A stretch of 64,000 nucleotides of DNA from assembly GCA_905221615.1 (NCBI GenBank), contig CAJNDT010000591.1, forward strand, positions 951,825 to 1,015,824. The letters run 5' to 3'. This document shows, piece by piece, positions 24,901 to 36,900 of this stretch. The position numbers were made by a program, and so were the translations under genes. Each line of letters starts with the position of its first letter. Positions within the stretch are counted from its first letter, which is position 1. Below the pieces are notes generated by a model, which saw nothing but the letters and a program-made list of their open reading frames with translations, was not told where the DNA came from and did not search any database. Source of the DNA: Symbiodinium sp. CCMP2592. Its lineage: Eukaryota > Sar > Dinophyceae > Suessiales > Symbiodiniaceae.

Positions 24901-27900
24901 AACTAGGAATGTTTCCTTCTCCTTTTTAGGAGATTTTGGTTTTCTTGGCTCTTCGTCTGAACTCTGAACATATTCTGTTTCAGGCTTTGGTTGGTCAAGT
25001 TTGACCTTCTCAAGTTTCTCTGTGATCTCTTTCGTGGGAGATTCTTTCTTCTCCTCTGATGCTGCAGGTGCAGAGTTCGTCTTGTGAGACGGATTAACAT
25101 CAACTCGGAGTTCTGAGGATGACGAAGATTTTGAGCTCTTTTCGCTCTTCTCGCTCTTTTCGCTTGATGCCGTCTCAGCGTCTGATTCTTCGTCACAATC
25201 CTGGTTAGGATCTGGTTCCTCAGGTTCCGTCTCTGTTCCAGAAGATTCTTCCTTGGGAGGAATTACGTTGGCAGAAGTATCCTGGACAGGTTCTGGAGGT
25301 TTGTGACCTGTCGTTATCTTAAGAACTTCAGTGGCGCTTCTGGTGCCGTCGGAGTTCCAGAGCTGTCCCATAAGACTGTCCGGATCCTTGTCGGCCTCGG
25401 CCTGCCGGGCGAGCTTGGATCTCGGGTGGATCTCCTTTGCAGTAGTTTCCGTGTTCGGAGGTACTTCACCTGCAGAAGCGGTTTGCTCCTGGTTTGGAGC
25501 TGTGTCAGCCTCTGTATTTGGCAGAGAGAAAGACTTCTTGTGAGAAGATCTAGCCTTGGGAGGCTCTGGAGGCAGATTTCGCCTTGACATCTTGCGAAGT
25601 GTCGATTCGATCTCCTTGCCGTAATTTGAGCACCATTTCTTAGACTCGTAAGTCGCTGACGGCATTTGTTCGGAGCAGTGGTCTGCCCACCATGGTCCGA
25701 TGCTCTTGAGCTCATCGTATTGCGATGATACCCAGAGTGTTTCAGAGGGTGCAAATACGGCGCTAAGAGTACGGGCATGCACTACATCTGGTGTAGCAAA
25801 CATCCCCGCTTGCGACTGCCACATGTTTGTGACTTCGTTCACTACGTTATTTGCGTCGAATACTAGGAGCAGTGCCTTGTTGGCACGCAGCAAAGTCGGA
25901 TTAGGATTCGCCAGGTTTAGCGATGAAAACTGAACAGTGTCCCTGTTGGAACGACTGTTTTCATTCACGAGAGCTTGAAGACCTGGTGAGGTCACCACCT
26001 GAGATAGGAGATTTGATGGTACCAGACCATGCCTCAGGATTGAGGATAATGCCTGCAAGTCCGTGGCATGCATGATGTAACAAGGGTTGTTCTGTCGAAC
26101 AAAATCTTCCATGCCTACGGGCCTTGGCGCGTTAGTGGAGAGACGCTGTGCATGGGACTGCACAGGATTGCTCCCCGTTGCCATGAAGTCTGAGATGGTC
26201 ATGTGTGACCTTGGCCTCTCTTCTTCAGGATCTGGTTCTTCAGCTCTTGGTAGAGTTCTTCGTGAACCGTGTCCTCCCACTGCCGAGAGGTAAAGTTTGG
26301 TCATGGTCATCACATTTGCATCCTGTGGGATGGTAACGGCGGCAACTGTTGTTTCAGCCCTGCCATCTTGGTCATAAACCATAGTGACCACGAACCTGGA
26401 CTTAGTGTTAAGTAAAACACCAAGCGCGATCTCTTGTGGTGAATATTGTGCGAGCTGTGCATCGGCCAACCTGGACATGTCCAGAAGATAATTGTGTTGG
26501 CCAGCGAAGAGATCTTGGCGCTGATTCTGAAGGTGTCTTGTTGAGTGTGCTAACCATCTTCCGACCTTGTTGGTCTTGGAGAGAATGTGGAAGCACATCT
26601 CTGGTGAGAGACCTGTTACCTCTACCAGTCTTGGCACTGAGGAGGAATAGTCATATTCTCCAGATGCATCAAGACTCACACATTGTTTTACCTCCTGTGG
26701 GAGGCCAGTCTGAAGGTGATGTGCAAGCATCGTACAAAACTGGCGTGGATCACGAGCGTGATTGCCCACGTTGTTATCCCAGTATAAAAGGGGACTGTTG
26801 TCCCATGGTCCTTGGAGGACTCCTTCGTAGAGCCTGACTCCATGTTTGGAGATTGGAGTGAGCTTTGCTCGACTCGCATGGCCACATCGTAAGATCAGGT
26901 CAGCAAGATCTCTTGGACGCGGATTGAACACCTGTTGGTGACCCATGTAAATGTACGGAGGCTCGTTATTTTTCTCACGTTTGTGAAATCGGTGTCCACC
27001 GTGTTCGGTGTGTCGACGTGATGCGTCCCGACGAGACTCGGGGTAAGAGCTATCCATGTGTGGATGTCGCTCATGGTACGCCTGTTCTGCCCTTGGTAGG
27101 GCGTATCCATCACGGCTACGGAAATTTGATCGTGTGCTCATTACGGCACGATGACCAAACGGGATCAGGAATGCTTGGTTAGCTCAAAAGGCTAGTTGCT
27201 GTGAGGCTCGAGGCTGAAAGCGGCTGCGGATGGTATAGAACATAGAGTTCTCATGAACATGTCTGATCTTGATGAAAACGCAGCTTGCAGACACAAATTT
27301 TCTTTTAGACGAAAAACAGTCTAAATAGAAAATCCAGCACATGGTTGTGCTACCAGCAAACAAGACTACCACCATGTTCCTTGGCAGTAAAATAATCGGT
27401 AAATCTCTGTTGAGACATCAATTCCAAGGAAGGCTACCGCTGTAGCGGCATTCCTAAGGTTGTCTATAATCCACCGAACAGTGAAAGCTTTATGTTGAAG
27501 GAGTTCACGGAAGGGTGGATGAATGTCTGTTTCTGGTAAGTTTCCTGTTTCCAGAGCCTTGATAAGCTCATCAGGTTGTGCCGAATGCTTTGTTAATGCA
27601 TCAGCTAGGCAGTACTTCGAGCTTACATGAGCTAGATCATCTAGAGATCCAGAGTTGGATTCCTTACGAAGCATCTGTATAAGATGGTGAGTTTCCTTTT
27701 GCTCTGGAAGGTGTGTCGTGCCTGCTGTTGTCACAAGATTGTTCGCATCTGTTCTGATATGTATAGGTACGGTCTCTGATGAGAGATCTGCCCAAAGTCC
27801 CTTGAGGAACAGGCAGGTACCAAAGCAACGCATCAGTGCGTTAAGCTCTGCCACTGTTGTGGACATTGTGGTTGTCGTAATCTTGTGAGACTCATAGTCC

Positions 27901-30900
27901 ACCAGGCTACCTCTCGAGGATGTTTCCTTGATAGAGGATTCAGAGAAATCATTCTTCTTGGAAGAAGCAGCTGCTGCTGATTGTTTCATTCCTTTTAGCT
28001 TCGGATTTCGATCTTCAGCAAGGAAAATAACATGTGCTCTCTGAGATGATTTGTCATCATTGTTCCTGTAGGAAGCATCAGGGTAACCGAGGATTCTGAG
28101 ATTTCCTTTCAGCGGCCAAAAACGCAATTCTACTTCGGTAGACTTCAAAATCCTAACAAGTTTGTTCAGTTCTCGAATATCACCGATAGTAGGCTTGGCA
28201 GCCTTGCTCGCACACCTACTGAAGCGATAACAGATGTGGGCTTGAGTCCGGCTTTGTAGCCAGTTGATCTGTCCTAAAACACTTCTATAAGCAGTGTGCT
28301 GCTGTGGTGTGCATTGTTGCTCATTGTTGAGCTTCTTGTCAAAAACAATTTCTTCTAGAGCTTCAACAGCTAGGTTCTGATTTACTGAGATATGTGCTGG
28401 CACTGATGCTGTAGCATCCTTCCAGACTAATCTCTGTCCTACAAACATGATATCATTCGTATCTTCAGAACCTACTGCAAATTCCTTTTTGATCGATTCT
28501 ATCACGGCCTTACGAAAGGTGTCATCACCGGCCATGCACAGGTCATCTACATGCAAACAGACTACTCCATGTACCTGTCTACCCTTGGCATTGTTGCCTG
28601 CTATGGGATCTAGAAGATAGTCAATCGCTGATTCCATGGTCTTTGGCTGAGACTTCTTGAGCTCAGCATCTGCTGTTGCAGACTTCTTACCATACAAAAC
28701 ATATGTACAGCGATCCGCACGGGTTGGCACCAGGCCATAAGACAGGAGTGCCTTATCAACGATGTTCCACCATCTTCGAGGTGCATCGTTAAGTCCATAA
28801 GCGGGTTTCTTCATCCTCGCTGCAATGTGGGAAGGATAACCTGCTTCAGGAGGAATCTGACAGATTATGTCTCTCGACTCATCATAGGCTTCACCCTGTA
28901 GGAAAGCAGTCTTTAAGTCGATGTGTGTCAGATTCCACAGCTTGTTAGCTGCTAGTTGAATCGCTAAGCGGAAGCCTGGGCGACTCGCAGCAGGACTATC
29001 AGTTTGCTGAATGTCCTTCTGTCGATCCTGGAAACCTCTCAGGACCCATCGGGCCTTGCACTTAAGGAAGTTTCCGTCCTTGTCTCTTTTTAGAGTCAGG
29101 ACCCATCGACCAGTGACATAATTTCGGATGTTTCCGAGTTTCCGTGTATCGACGAGCTCAAAGACATCATTGTCTAGCCAGCTCTGATATTCTGCTGCTT
29201 TCGCTTCATCAAACTGTTTCTTCATCTCACGCTTTTCCTTGGCGGTTGCCTCCTTCCGCTGTGCCTTCTGGGTTAAGTTCGCTGAGTTCCTGGAGGAACT
29301 TAGAGATAAAGCCTTGTCCTCTTCCGTGAGAAGATCATACTCTTCACGGATGTCAGATCGAAACCTTTTAGTGGGTTTATACCGTGTTCGGTCTGACCTC
29401 ACTCTTGATGTTACCTCTCTGATGTCCACGGGTCCGCCATGCATGTACCGAGGCATGGAGAAAGAACCTGTGTTACTGCACAGTTTCTGTTCTTCTGTGA
29501 GAAGGACCCAGTCCTTCTCATCTACGACCAAGTCACCTTCCTCATCAGAGTAATACCTTGTGTTCTCTGACTCGGCATCGCTCTCCGGTTCTGGTGAACC
29601 AGAAGTGTGAGGAGGAGCGGACGGTTGTCCGGGGTCGTCTGGGACCAGTTCTTCTTCAGTGTCTTCTTCATCTTGTTGTAATGGAAGAATGGGTCCCTGT
29701 GGATGTGCCTTCGGTTTAGGTTTAGGTGTCGGCACCTGTGAAGGTGATTTCTGTTTGTGTGGCGAAACTTTCCTTTCCGATGAAGACCTTGGCGACACAT
29801 CACCCCCCAGACGCCGAGGAGACGGAACGCGAGGAGGCGGATGCACGCGAGGCTTAGCCCGAGCAGGAGCCACGGGCTCATCGGAGGAAACGGCCGGTAG
29901 TCGCGGTGGAGGTATGGGAGGAGGAGGACGCGACGGCGGCGTGCCGGGAGGCATCGGCTGATCTGGTTCCGGCATAGAGACATCGTCAGATGTGATCCGT
30001 GAGCGATTAGTGCTCATTGGTTCCGACGGGTCTGACGGCGAAACCTCTTCGTCCGACATGATGACATCCGGCGGTGTTCGCACGGACGGTGAAGTCTTGC
30101 CGCCTGTCATCTGGAATAGCACCCCCGAGAAGGTTGATGGGTGTACTTTGTTCCAGGAAACCTGGTGCGGCAAGCAACACGTCATGGTCGAATTAGGCTT
30201 CTTCTTGTTCCAGAAAACAAGAACGCCATCAGTTACACTTGTGAGTGCTTTAACTGTTCCAAATGTACCTCTGTATAGAGTACACTGTTCGAAACCAGAC
30301 CCTGGTAAGAGTCTTGATCTAAGGCGAGTAATGTCTGACACCAAGGCATCAAGGGACGGTGATGGTTTGGAATGATGCAATGGTAATTCAGTTTTACTCG
30401 ATAAAGAATTTACTCTAGCAACAAGTGATCTGATTTTCGGATCTTGCAGGAGTTTCGAATCCTTGAGAGGATTTGTCGTCAAAAGTGAATACTCCTGATC
30501 AAGAAGTTCCGAAAGTCCCTGGAGGCATTCATCTCCAGAGTATTCTAGTATGTCTGTGACTAAAGACAGATGAGATGCATACGCATCTCGTTTCAGGAAT
30601 CTTGCCAAACACGAGGCAAAGGTCTCACAGAATTCATAAGGATACACTTGTGCGAGTTTCGTTTTAAGACCGTAGCCTTGAATACCCTTTTCGTCTCCTG
30701 GTGGAGATGTTGGAGATTTCGTTTTGGCAGAATGCCTCTGGAGAGGAATTAAAACTTGCGGTGGCAAGTTGTGCATAAAAATCGAAGATTTCGATTCATA
30801 GTATCCTGTTGGATCTTTCATGCCATAGGCCTGTAGGTTACAGACCTCATAGCTGATCTTATGATTAGAAAACAGGCGTTTTGCTTCTGGTGAAGACCAG

Positions 30901-33900
30901 AGCCTGCTGTAGTATGGGTTCTCAAGAACAAAGTAACGTCCGAGCTTCATTTGGTGGTCTGCGACCGATTCACAGAATTTTAAAACAGAAAGTCTCTTGG
31001 CAGAGCCTTTCTTCCACTGTGAGTACCAGCTAGACCACTGAGAATGGTCAGGTGACATAACAATAATAGTAGGTTCTTGTTCCTTGATGATCCTAAGAAG
31101 ATTGGAGCGACCTTGCGGTTGCTCAAGATCTAGACCGCTACGCAAATCGACTGGCTGACCTACTCGAAGACCTGATAGGGCAGCCTTGTGACTCATGCGG
31201 GGAGATCCGCCGTAGAGTTCTAGAAAATCAATCTTCCCAGTACTGGTGACCTGCCAGTGACACTCTTGATGTGGAATCGTTAGGTCTGTCGACTGCAGGG
31301 AAGCATCGAAGGTGACCATGCAACTTGCGTGGTCAGAACCTTCTGACGTCAGAGTTTCCTCATCAGGCGCGAGAGGAATCTCCACATCAGATGTTATGTC
31401 ATAGTTTTTCCTCAGTTTTGAGATATTGACACGGACGATGCGTGTTCCAAGATCCACACCTACCATGGATCCTCCGAGTTCGGAGATCACCTTACCTTTT
31501 AGCCAAGATCCATGTTTGGACCCAGTGGATCCAATCTTAGACTTATCTTCTGACCAGTAGAAAACCTTATCTCCCAAAGAGAAAGGTCCTTGGGTCATTG
31601 ACAGTCTGGCTGCAAGATCTCTACGCAGATCATCAGATTGGCGTGCCTCTTGGTCAGCCCTGTTGGCAAGCTCCTTAATGGCTCTCGCAGTGACTTCCGT
31701 ATCAGTTGGATTACCTGTCAACTGATTGGGATCGGCGTTCTCTGGTGTGATAACATCTCGAGGACGCCTTCCGAAGGCCATTTCCAAAGGAGTAACTCCT
31801 CCGTAGGTAATCGAAGAGTTTCTTTCCTTAACCCTTTGCGCCGAACCAGAACCACAGGGTTTAGATCAACAAGGCTTATATGAAAGGAACCCAAAATCTC
31901 ATTTTTGTATGTGGTTGGCTTTATTTGTGTTTAAAAGTGTTTTTTTGTATTTAAAAGTATTGTTTTGTATTTAAAAGTTTTTAAATAGGTTTTTTTTGTG
32001 TTTTACAGTTGTTAAAATTCTTTTATTTTATTTTTGGTGTAAAAATACATGTTTGTGAATTTTGTTTCTGAGTGAGTCAATTGGCTTCCTGTTGTTCTAC
32101 CTGGTTTCCTGCTGCTGTATGTCTATAAAATTGTTGTTTATTTGTTGTTGAAGTTAATAATTTTTAATATTTAATCTTTTTAAATAGTTTTGGGTTGTGA
32201 TTGAACAAAGAAGGGAGGCCGTAGTGACATGTTGACTTGCCTTGAGATCTTGCCCTTACCCACACTGATCGACTGCCCTTCTCGGTTCGTGGGCACCGTT
32301 GGCCGGGTGTCAGGTTATGAGGCGATTGTATCTAGACCGCCTTGGGGCCAACGTGCCAGGGCAGTGGCATATGACACCCGGACAAATGGGCTAAAGTGCC
32401 GGGTGGGGCGGTTGAGGGGTTGTTCGCAGCCGTGCTTACAGCCTTGAAGGGGAGGCCATCCATGCTTGTCACGTTAGTTAGGGAGCCTTGCGACTTGGAT
32501 CGACAGAGGCAGAGTGCCACCTTACCCACACGGATCGACTGCCCATCTCGGTTCGTGGACACCGTTGGCCGGGTGTCAGGTGTTGTCGATGGTACATGGA
32601 CCGCCTTGGGGCCAACGTGCCAGGGCAGTGGCATATGACACCCGGGCACATGGGCTAAAGTGCCGGGTGGGGTGGTCCAGTGGTTGTGGCTTTTTTATTT
32701 TTCTCCCAACCAGGAGGGGAGGCCATCCATGCTTGTCACGTTAGGTAGGGAGCCTTGCGACTTGGATCGACAGAGGCAGAGTGCCAGTCGAGCCTCTCGA
32801 GGTTGCCTTACTTAAGTCCCTGCCCCATCGGGGTTGCTCCCCACACCGTTGGCCAGGTCTAAGTGTTCGGTTTGAATCCAAGCCTAGTGAACGCCTTCTC
32901 TTCCATTTCCTTATCTCCCATCGGTCTTCATCGGCTTCCAGCCCATCGAGAAGTGGATGCCAACTGCTGGGATCTCAGCATCAGCTTGCTTCAGCTACTT
33001 CCATTATTATGTTACAGTCCTGGCACCGAGGCTCATGACGAGGATCCTGAGGACATGCTGCCATCGCAGAGGACAAGCTGCCTTGCATAGTCAGTGAGCG
33101 TGTCATGTATCGCAACTTGCCGCTGCAGCAGTTGTGCTCGCTGTTGCCCTGCGTAATCTACTATAGTCGTGTTACAGCTGCTCTGTCTATAGTCTAAGTC
33201 GTAGTAGGCCCCCCTGCAAGCCGGCAGATGTCGTCGATGTCGTGGAGTGACAGTGAGTATGTGGGCTCGGACTGGGTTCTGGTTGACGATGAGGGTGCAA
33301 GTACTGCGGGCTCGGTCGCGGACAGTGCTGACGACGATGATTATGTGATTCCGTTCGACGAGATGCTAGAGGAGTCCTTTTCGCCATTGTGGATGTTTCT
33401 GGATTCTAAAGAGCGTGGGCAAGTCTTTCGAGCAGCCTTCCATATCAATGAACAGATCATGTTCGTACTGTTTCCGAGACTTTTGCGGGATTTTAGGTAA
33501 GGCAGAGTGCCAGGAATTTTATATTTCAATGTGACAGACGAATGGCTGTCGTCACTGAATCAATGATTTGTCGTGTTTGTACAGCCTCCGCGACCGTATC
33601 ACGGATCTTGGGGAAGGCAGAGTGCCGGGTTTGCGTGTGTTTAGGGGATTTTGAATGCGACGATCTAGCCAGCAGAGCTAGACTGTCCGATTTGAGACCT
33701 CAGCGGTAGTGTGCGCAACTTGGATTCAAAACGGTTACCCAGCATGACATGCTGACTACACAGTGCCGGGTGGCAGTGATGTCCTCAGGACCCTGCTGTC
33801 TCCGAGGCTGGCTGCCTGCCTGCATAGTCTGTCAGTGAGTTGACTTGCACCATACATGATCGACATATGCCGGCCAGAGAATCAAGCGATTCATGCATAC

Positions 33901-36900
33901 TGATGTAACAGTAGTAACAAAATGTTACATATCATTGATTAATGTACTATATAGTGATGCATTAGTCACTGTTAATGTTTTAATCGGTGGACAATTGTGT
34001 GCTCGATGAAAGCAGTGATGCCGACGACCTGCTCTGTCTCTAGTCTAAGTCGTAGTAGGCCCCCCTGCAAGCCGGCAGATGTCGTCGATGTCGTGCAGTG
34101 ACAGTGAGTCTCGGGACTCGGACTGGATTCTGGTTGCCGATGAGCGTGCAAGCACTGTGGCCTCGATCATGGACAGTGACTACGATGATTATGTGATTTA
34201 TTTCGACGCGCTGCTAGAGGAGTCCTTTTCGACATTGTGGTTCTTTCTGAATTCTGAAGAGCGTGGGCATGTCTTGCAAGTAGACTGGCATAGCAATGAT
34301 ATGATCCTGCACGTACTCTTTCCGAGATTTATGCAGGATTACAGTGAAGGCAGAGTGCCAGGAATTTTATATTACAATGACGTGCGAGACGAATCTCTGT
34401 CGTCAATGATGAATCAGTGATTCATCGTGTTTGTACAGCCTCCGAGACCGCATTACGGATGTTGGGGAAGGCAGAGTGCCGGGTTTGCGTGTGCTTAGAG
34501 GATTTTGAATTCGACGATCTAGCCAGCAGAGCTAGACTGTCCGATTGGAGACCTCAGCGGTAGTGTGCGCAACTTGGATTCCAAAAGGTTACCCAGCATG
34601 ACATGATGACTACACAGTGCCGGGTGGCAGTGACGTCCTCAGGACCCTGCTGTCTCCGAGGCTGGCTGCCTGCCTGCCTGCCTGCATAGTCTGTCAGTGA
34701 GTTGCCTTGCACCATACATGATCGACATCTGCCGGCCAGATAATCAAGGGATTCATTCATACTGATGTAACAGTAGTAACACAATGTTACATATCATTGG
34801 TTAATGTACTGTATAGTGATGCATTAGTCACTGTTAATGTTGTAATCGTTGGACAATTGGGTGCTCGATGAAAGCAGTGATGCCGACGACCGTTTCAAGG
34901 TGCTCAGGGAGTTCCGAGGCAGAGTGCCAGACTTCTGCTGATGACCATCAGAATCAGGCCAATCACATTGACCTTGGCAGTGATTACTGGAACGAAGACG
35001 TGCAACAACTTCGGTGGAATTGTTTACACTGTGGCAGATCAGCTGCCGACTATACCACCGGGCTCCGAAAGATCCAAAGGGCTGCACAATTGGATCAACG
35101 AATCAAATTGGCAGTTGAGGCCATCTCAGATTTCGGAGATATGGATATGAAGTTGTACAAAGCATGGACAGGCCAGACAGATGTGCTGCCTGGGTCGATC
35201 CCGCCACCTCGGCCATGCCAGCATGATGTCGAGACGTGGCCCATGGATGATGTTTTGATTTACGACCATCCCCAGTGGCAACTGTGGCAGTATTGGTTGC
35301 CCGATCCGATATGACCAGCTCCGGGTCAAGCCTGACATTGTCATCTCTATGAATGCAGATGACAGACATCGGAATTTTGAGCCATGGGACTGGTATCAGT
35401 ATTTGGCGAATTGTGGACCGTTTGGCACTGCACATCTTCGGTATGGTGGCTGGGATCAAACACATGCCAATGACTTTGATGCTGAACAAAGAAGTCATGA
35501 GTTCAAGACCATTTGGCGCCGACTCATTTCAGATTTCAGAAAGATTATGATGTGCTGGCAGCGCTCAGCAGAGGAGTTCAGCCAGAGTCAAAGGCAGAGT
35601 GCCATCAAGGGCAAAATGATGGGCAAGGCCAATGGCGGCAGGGGCAAGGGCAAGACAATCAGCAAGGGCTACAGCGGCCCCTGTCAGGTTTCCAATCACA
35701 TGCAAAGCAAGAAGGCATCGACGAANNNNNNNNNNNNNNNNNNNNNNNNNNNNNNNNNNNNNNNNNNNNNNNNNNNNNNNNNNNNNNNNNNNNNNNNNNN
35801 NNNNNNNNNNNNNNNNNNNNNNNNNGCTTGCATGCCGATGGCCGGGCATGGGGGCGCTTTGGGGGACCGTGGAAGACGGAACCGAACGAGGACTTGGGGC
35901 CAACCACCAGAGCGGACACCTGGTGATGACAGCCAGACACATGGGCTAACGTGCTGGCTGGGTCCGAGCTCGGCACCCGAGTGTCCCCCTTTGCAACATG
36001 GGAGGCCAAATATCGAGCAGAAGTACAGTAATTAGAGTGTCAGTCGAATCTCCTCAAGGTTGCCTTACCTAGCTGGATTTTCTGCGACCTCGGATCGTGT
36101 TGTCCGGGCCAGACTTCCAGGTTCCGAACAAAGAAGGGAGGCCGTCCGTTCTTGGGACATGGTTGTATTATTGAGCAGAGAACCTTGCTCGGCTTGCTGT
36201 TCGGTTGTGTTTGTCACGAGTGCCAACATGTTCAGAATGGGGTTTGGTGTATGTTGCTCTACCAAGCGGCAGCTGCATGCCCGCCAATTTTGGCAGCTAC
36301 CGACACACTGTTGGCCGGGTGTGGAGCGAGGGCAAGGGCACTGGGGTCCCGCAGTCTAGGGGGGGGTTTGGGCCAACGGCCAGCGGGCATCTGGCTATGA
36401 CATCTGGACACATGCGCTAACGTGCCAGGTGGCCCCTCCCGAAAATGACGTAGCCTCGGTGACCCAAGCTCTTCCATGGGAGGCCGAAGAATGGTGTTGC
36501 TTGCGCATAGTGTTGAAGTCCAAGTTGTACTTTTGTATCTCAACGATTGCAGCGAACGAATCGATCGCTCCTTGACTTGCCAGCTCAGGTGTGCCTGAGT
36601 CCAGCTGTGACGAGTGGCAGCTTCGAATCAATCGGTTGTACCAGGAGAGAGCTATCACTGCTATGCAGCACTGTCGACAAATCAACTTCATCGCCGATGG
36701 GTCTACTCACAGCACCAGCGATTGTCGTGTGACAGTGGCTTGGGCGAATGAGATTTCTGCTGCAGTGTTTGCACCCATGCAAGTGATGAAGACTGGACAA
36801 GTTTCTCCACAAGACCGGTTTGACGACGACCTGCTTCTTCAAATATCAAAGCGAAAGAAGCTGGAAAGGATTGCTGCATTCAGGCAGCTTCAAGCGATCA

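Larger units (their letters stand above)
33173..34890 (+). repeat. Two tandem copies of a ~855-bp unit
   Basis: CTGCTCTGTCT[AC]TAGTCTAAGTCGTAG starts both units (about 33,178 and 34,031) and GCTCGATGAAAGCAGTGATGCC ends both. Each unit holds one small acidic ORF and two copies of the GGCAGAGTGCC motif at equivalent positions. Confidence 0.85.

Noticed and set aside
20223-27113. Other-frame ORFs within ORF3, such as 21,084-21,461 and 25,314-25,778
   Set aside because: Shadows of the 2,307-codon frame, with biased composition.
27142-27365. Spliced-leader remnant or acceptor for ORF3
   Set aside because: I found no match to the dinoflagellate leader; the AGCTCAAAAGGCTAG text is too short to count.
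32229-32744. Short ORFs over the 267-bp tandem units
   Set aside because: Not preserved between the two units, hence not under coding constraint.
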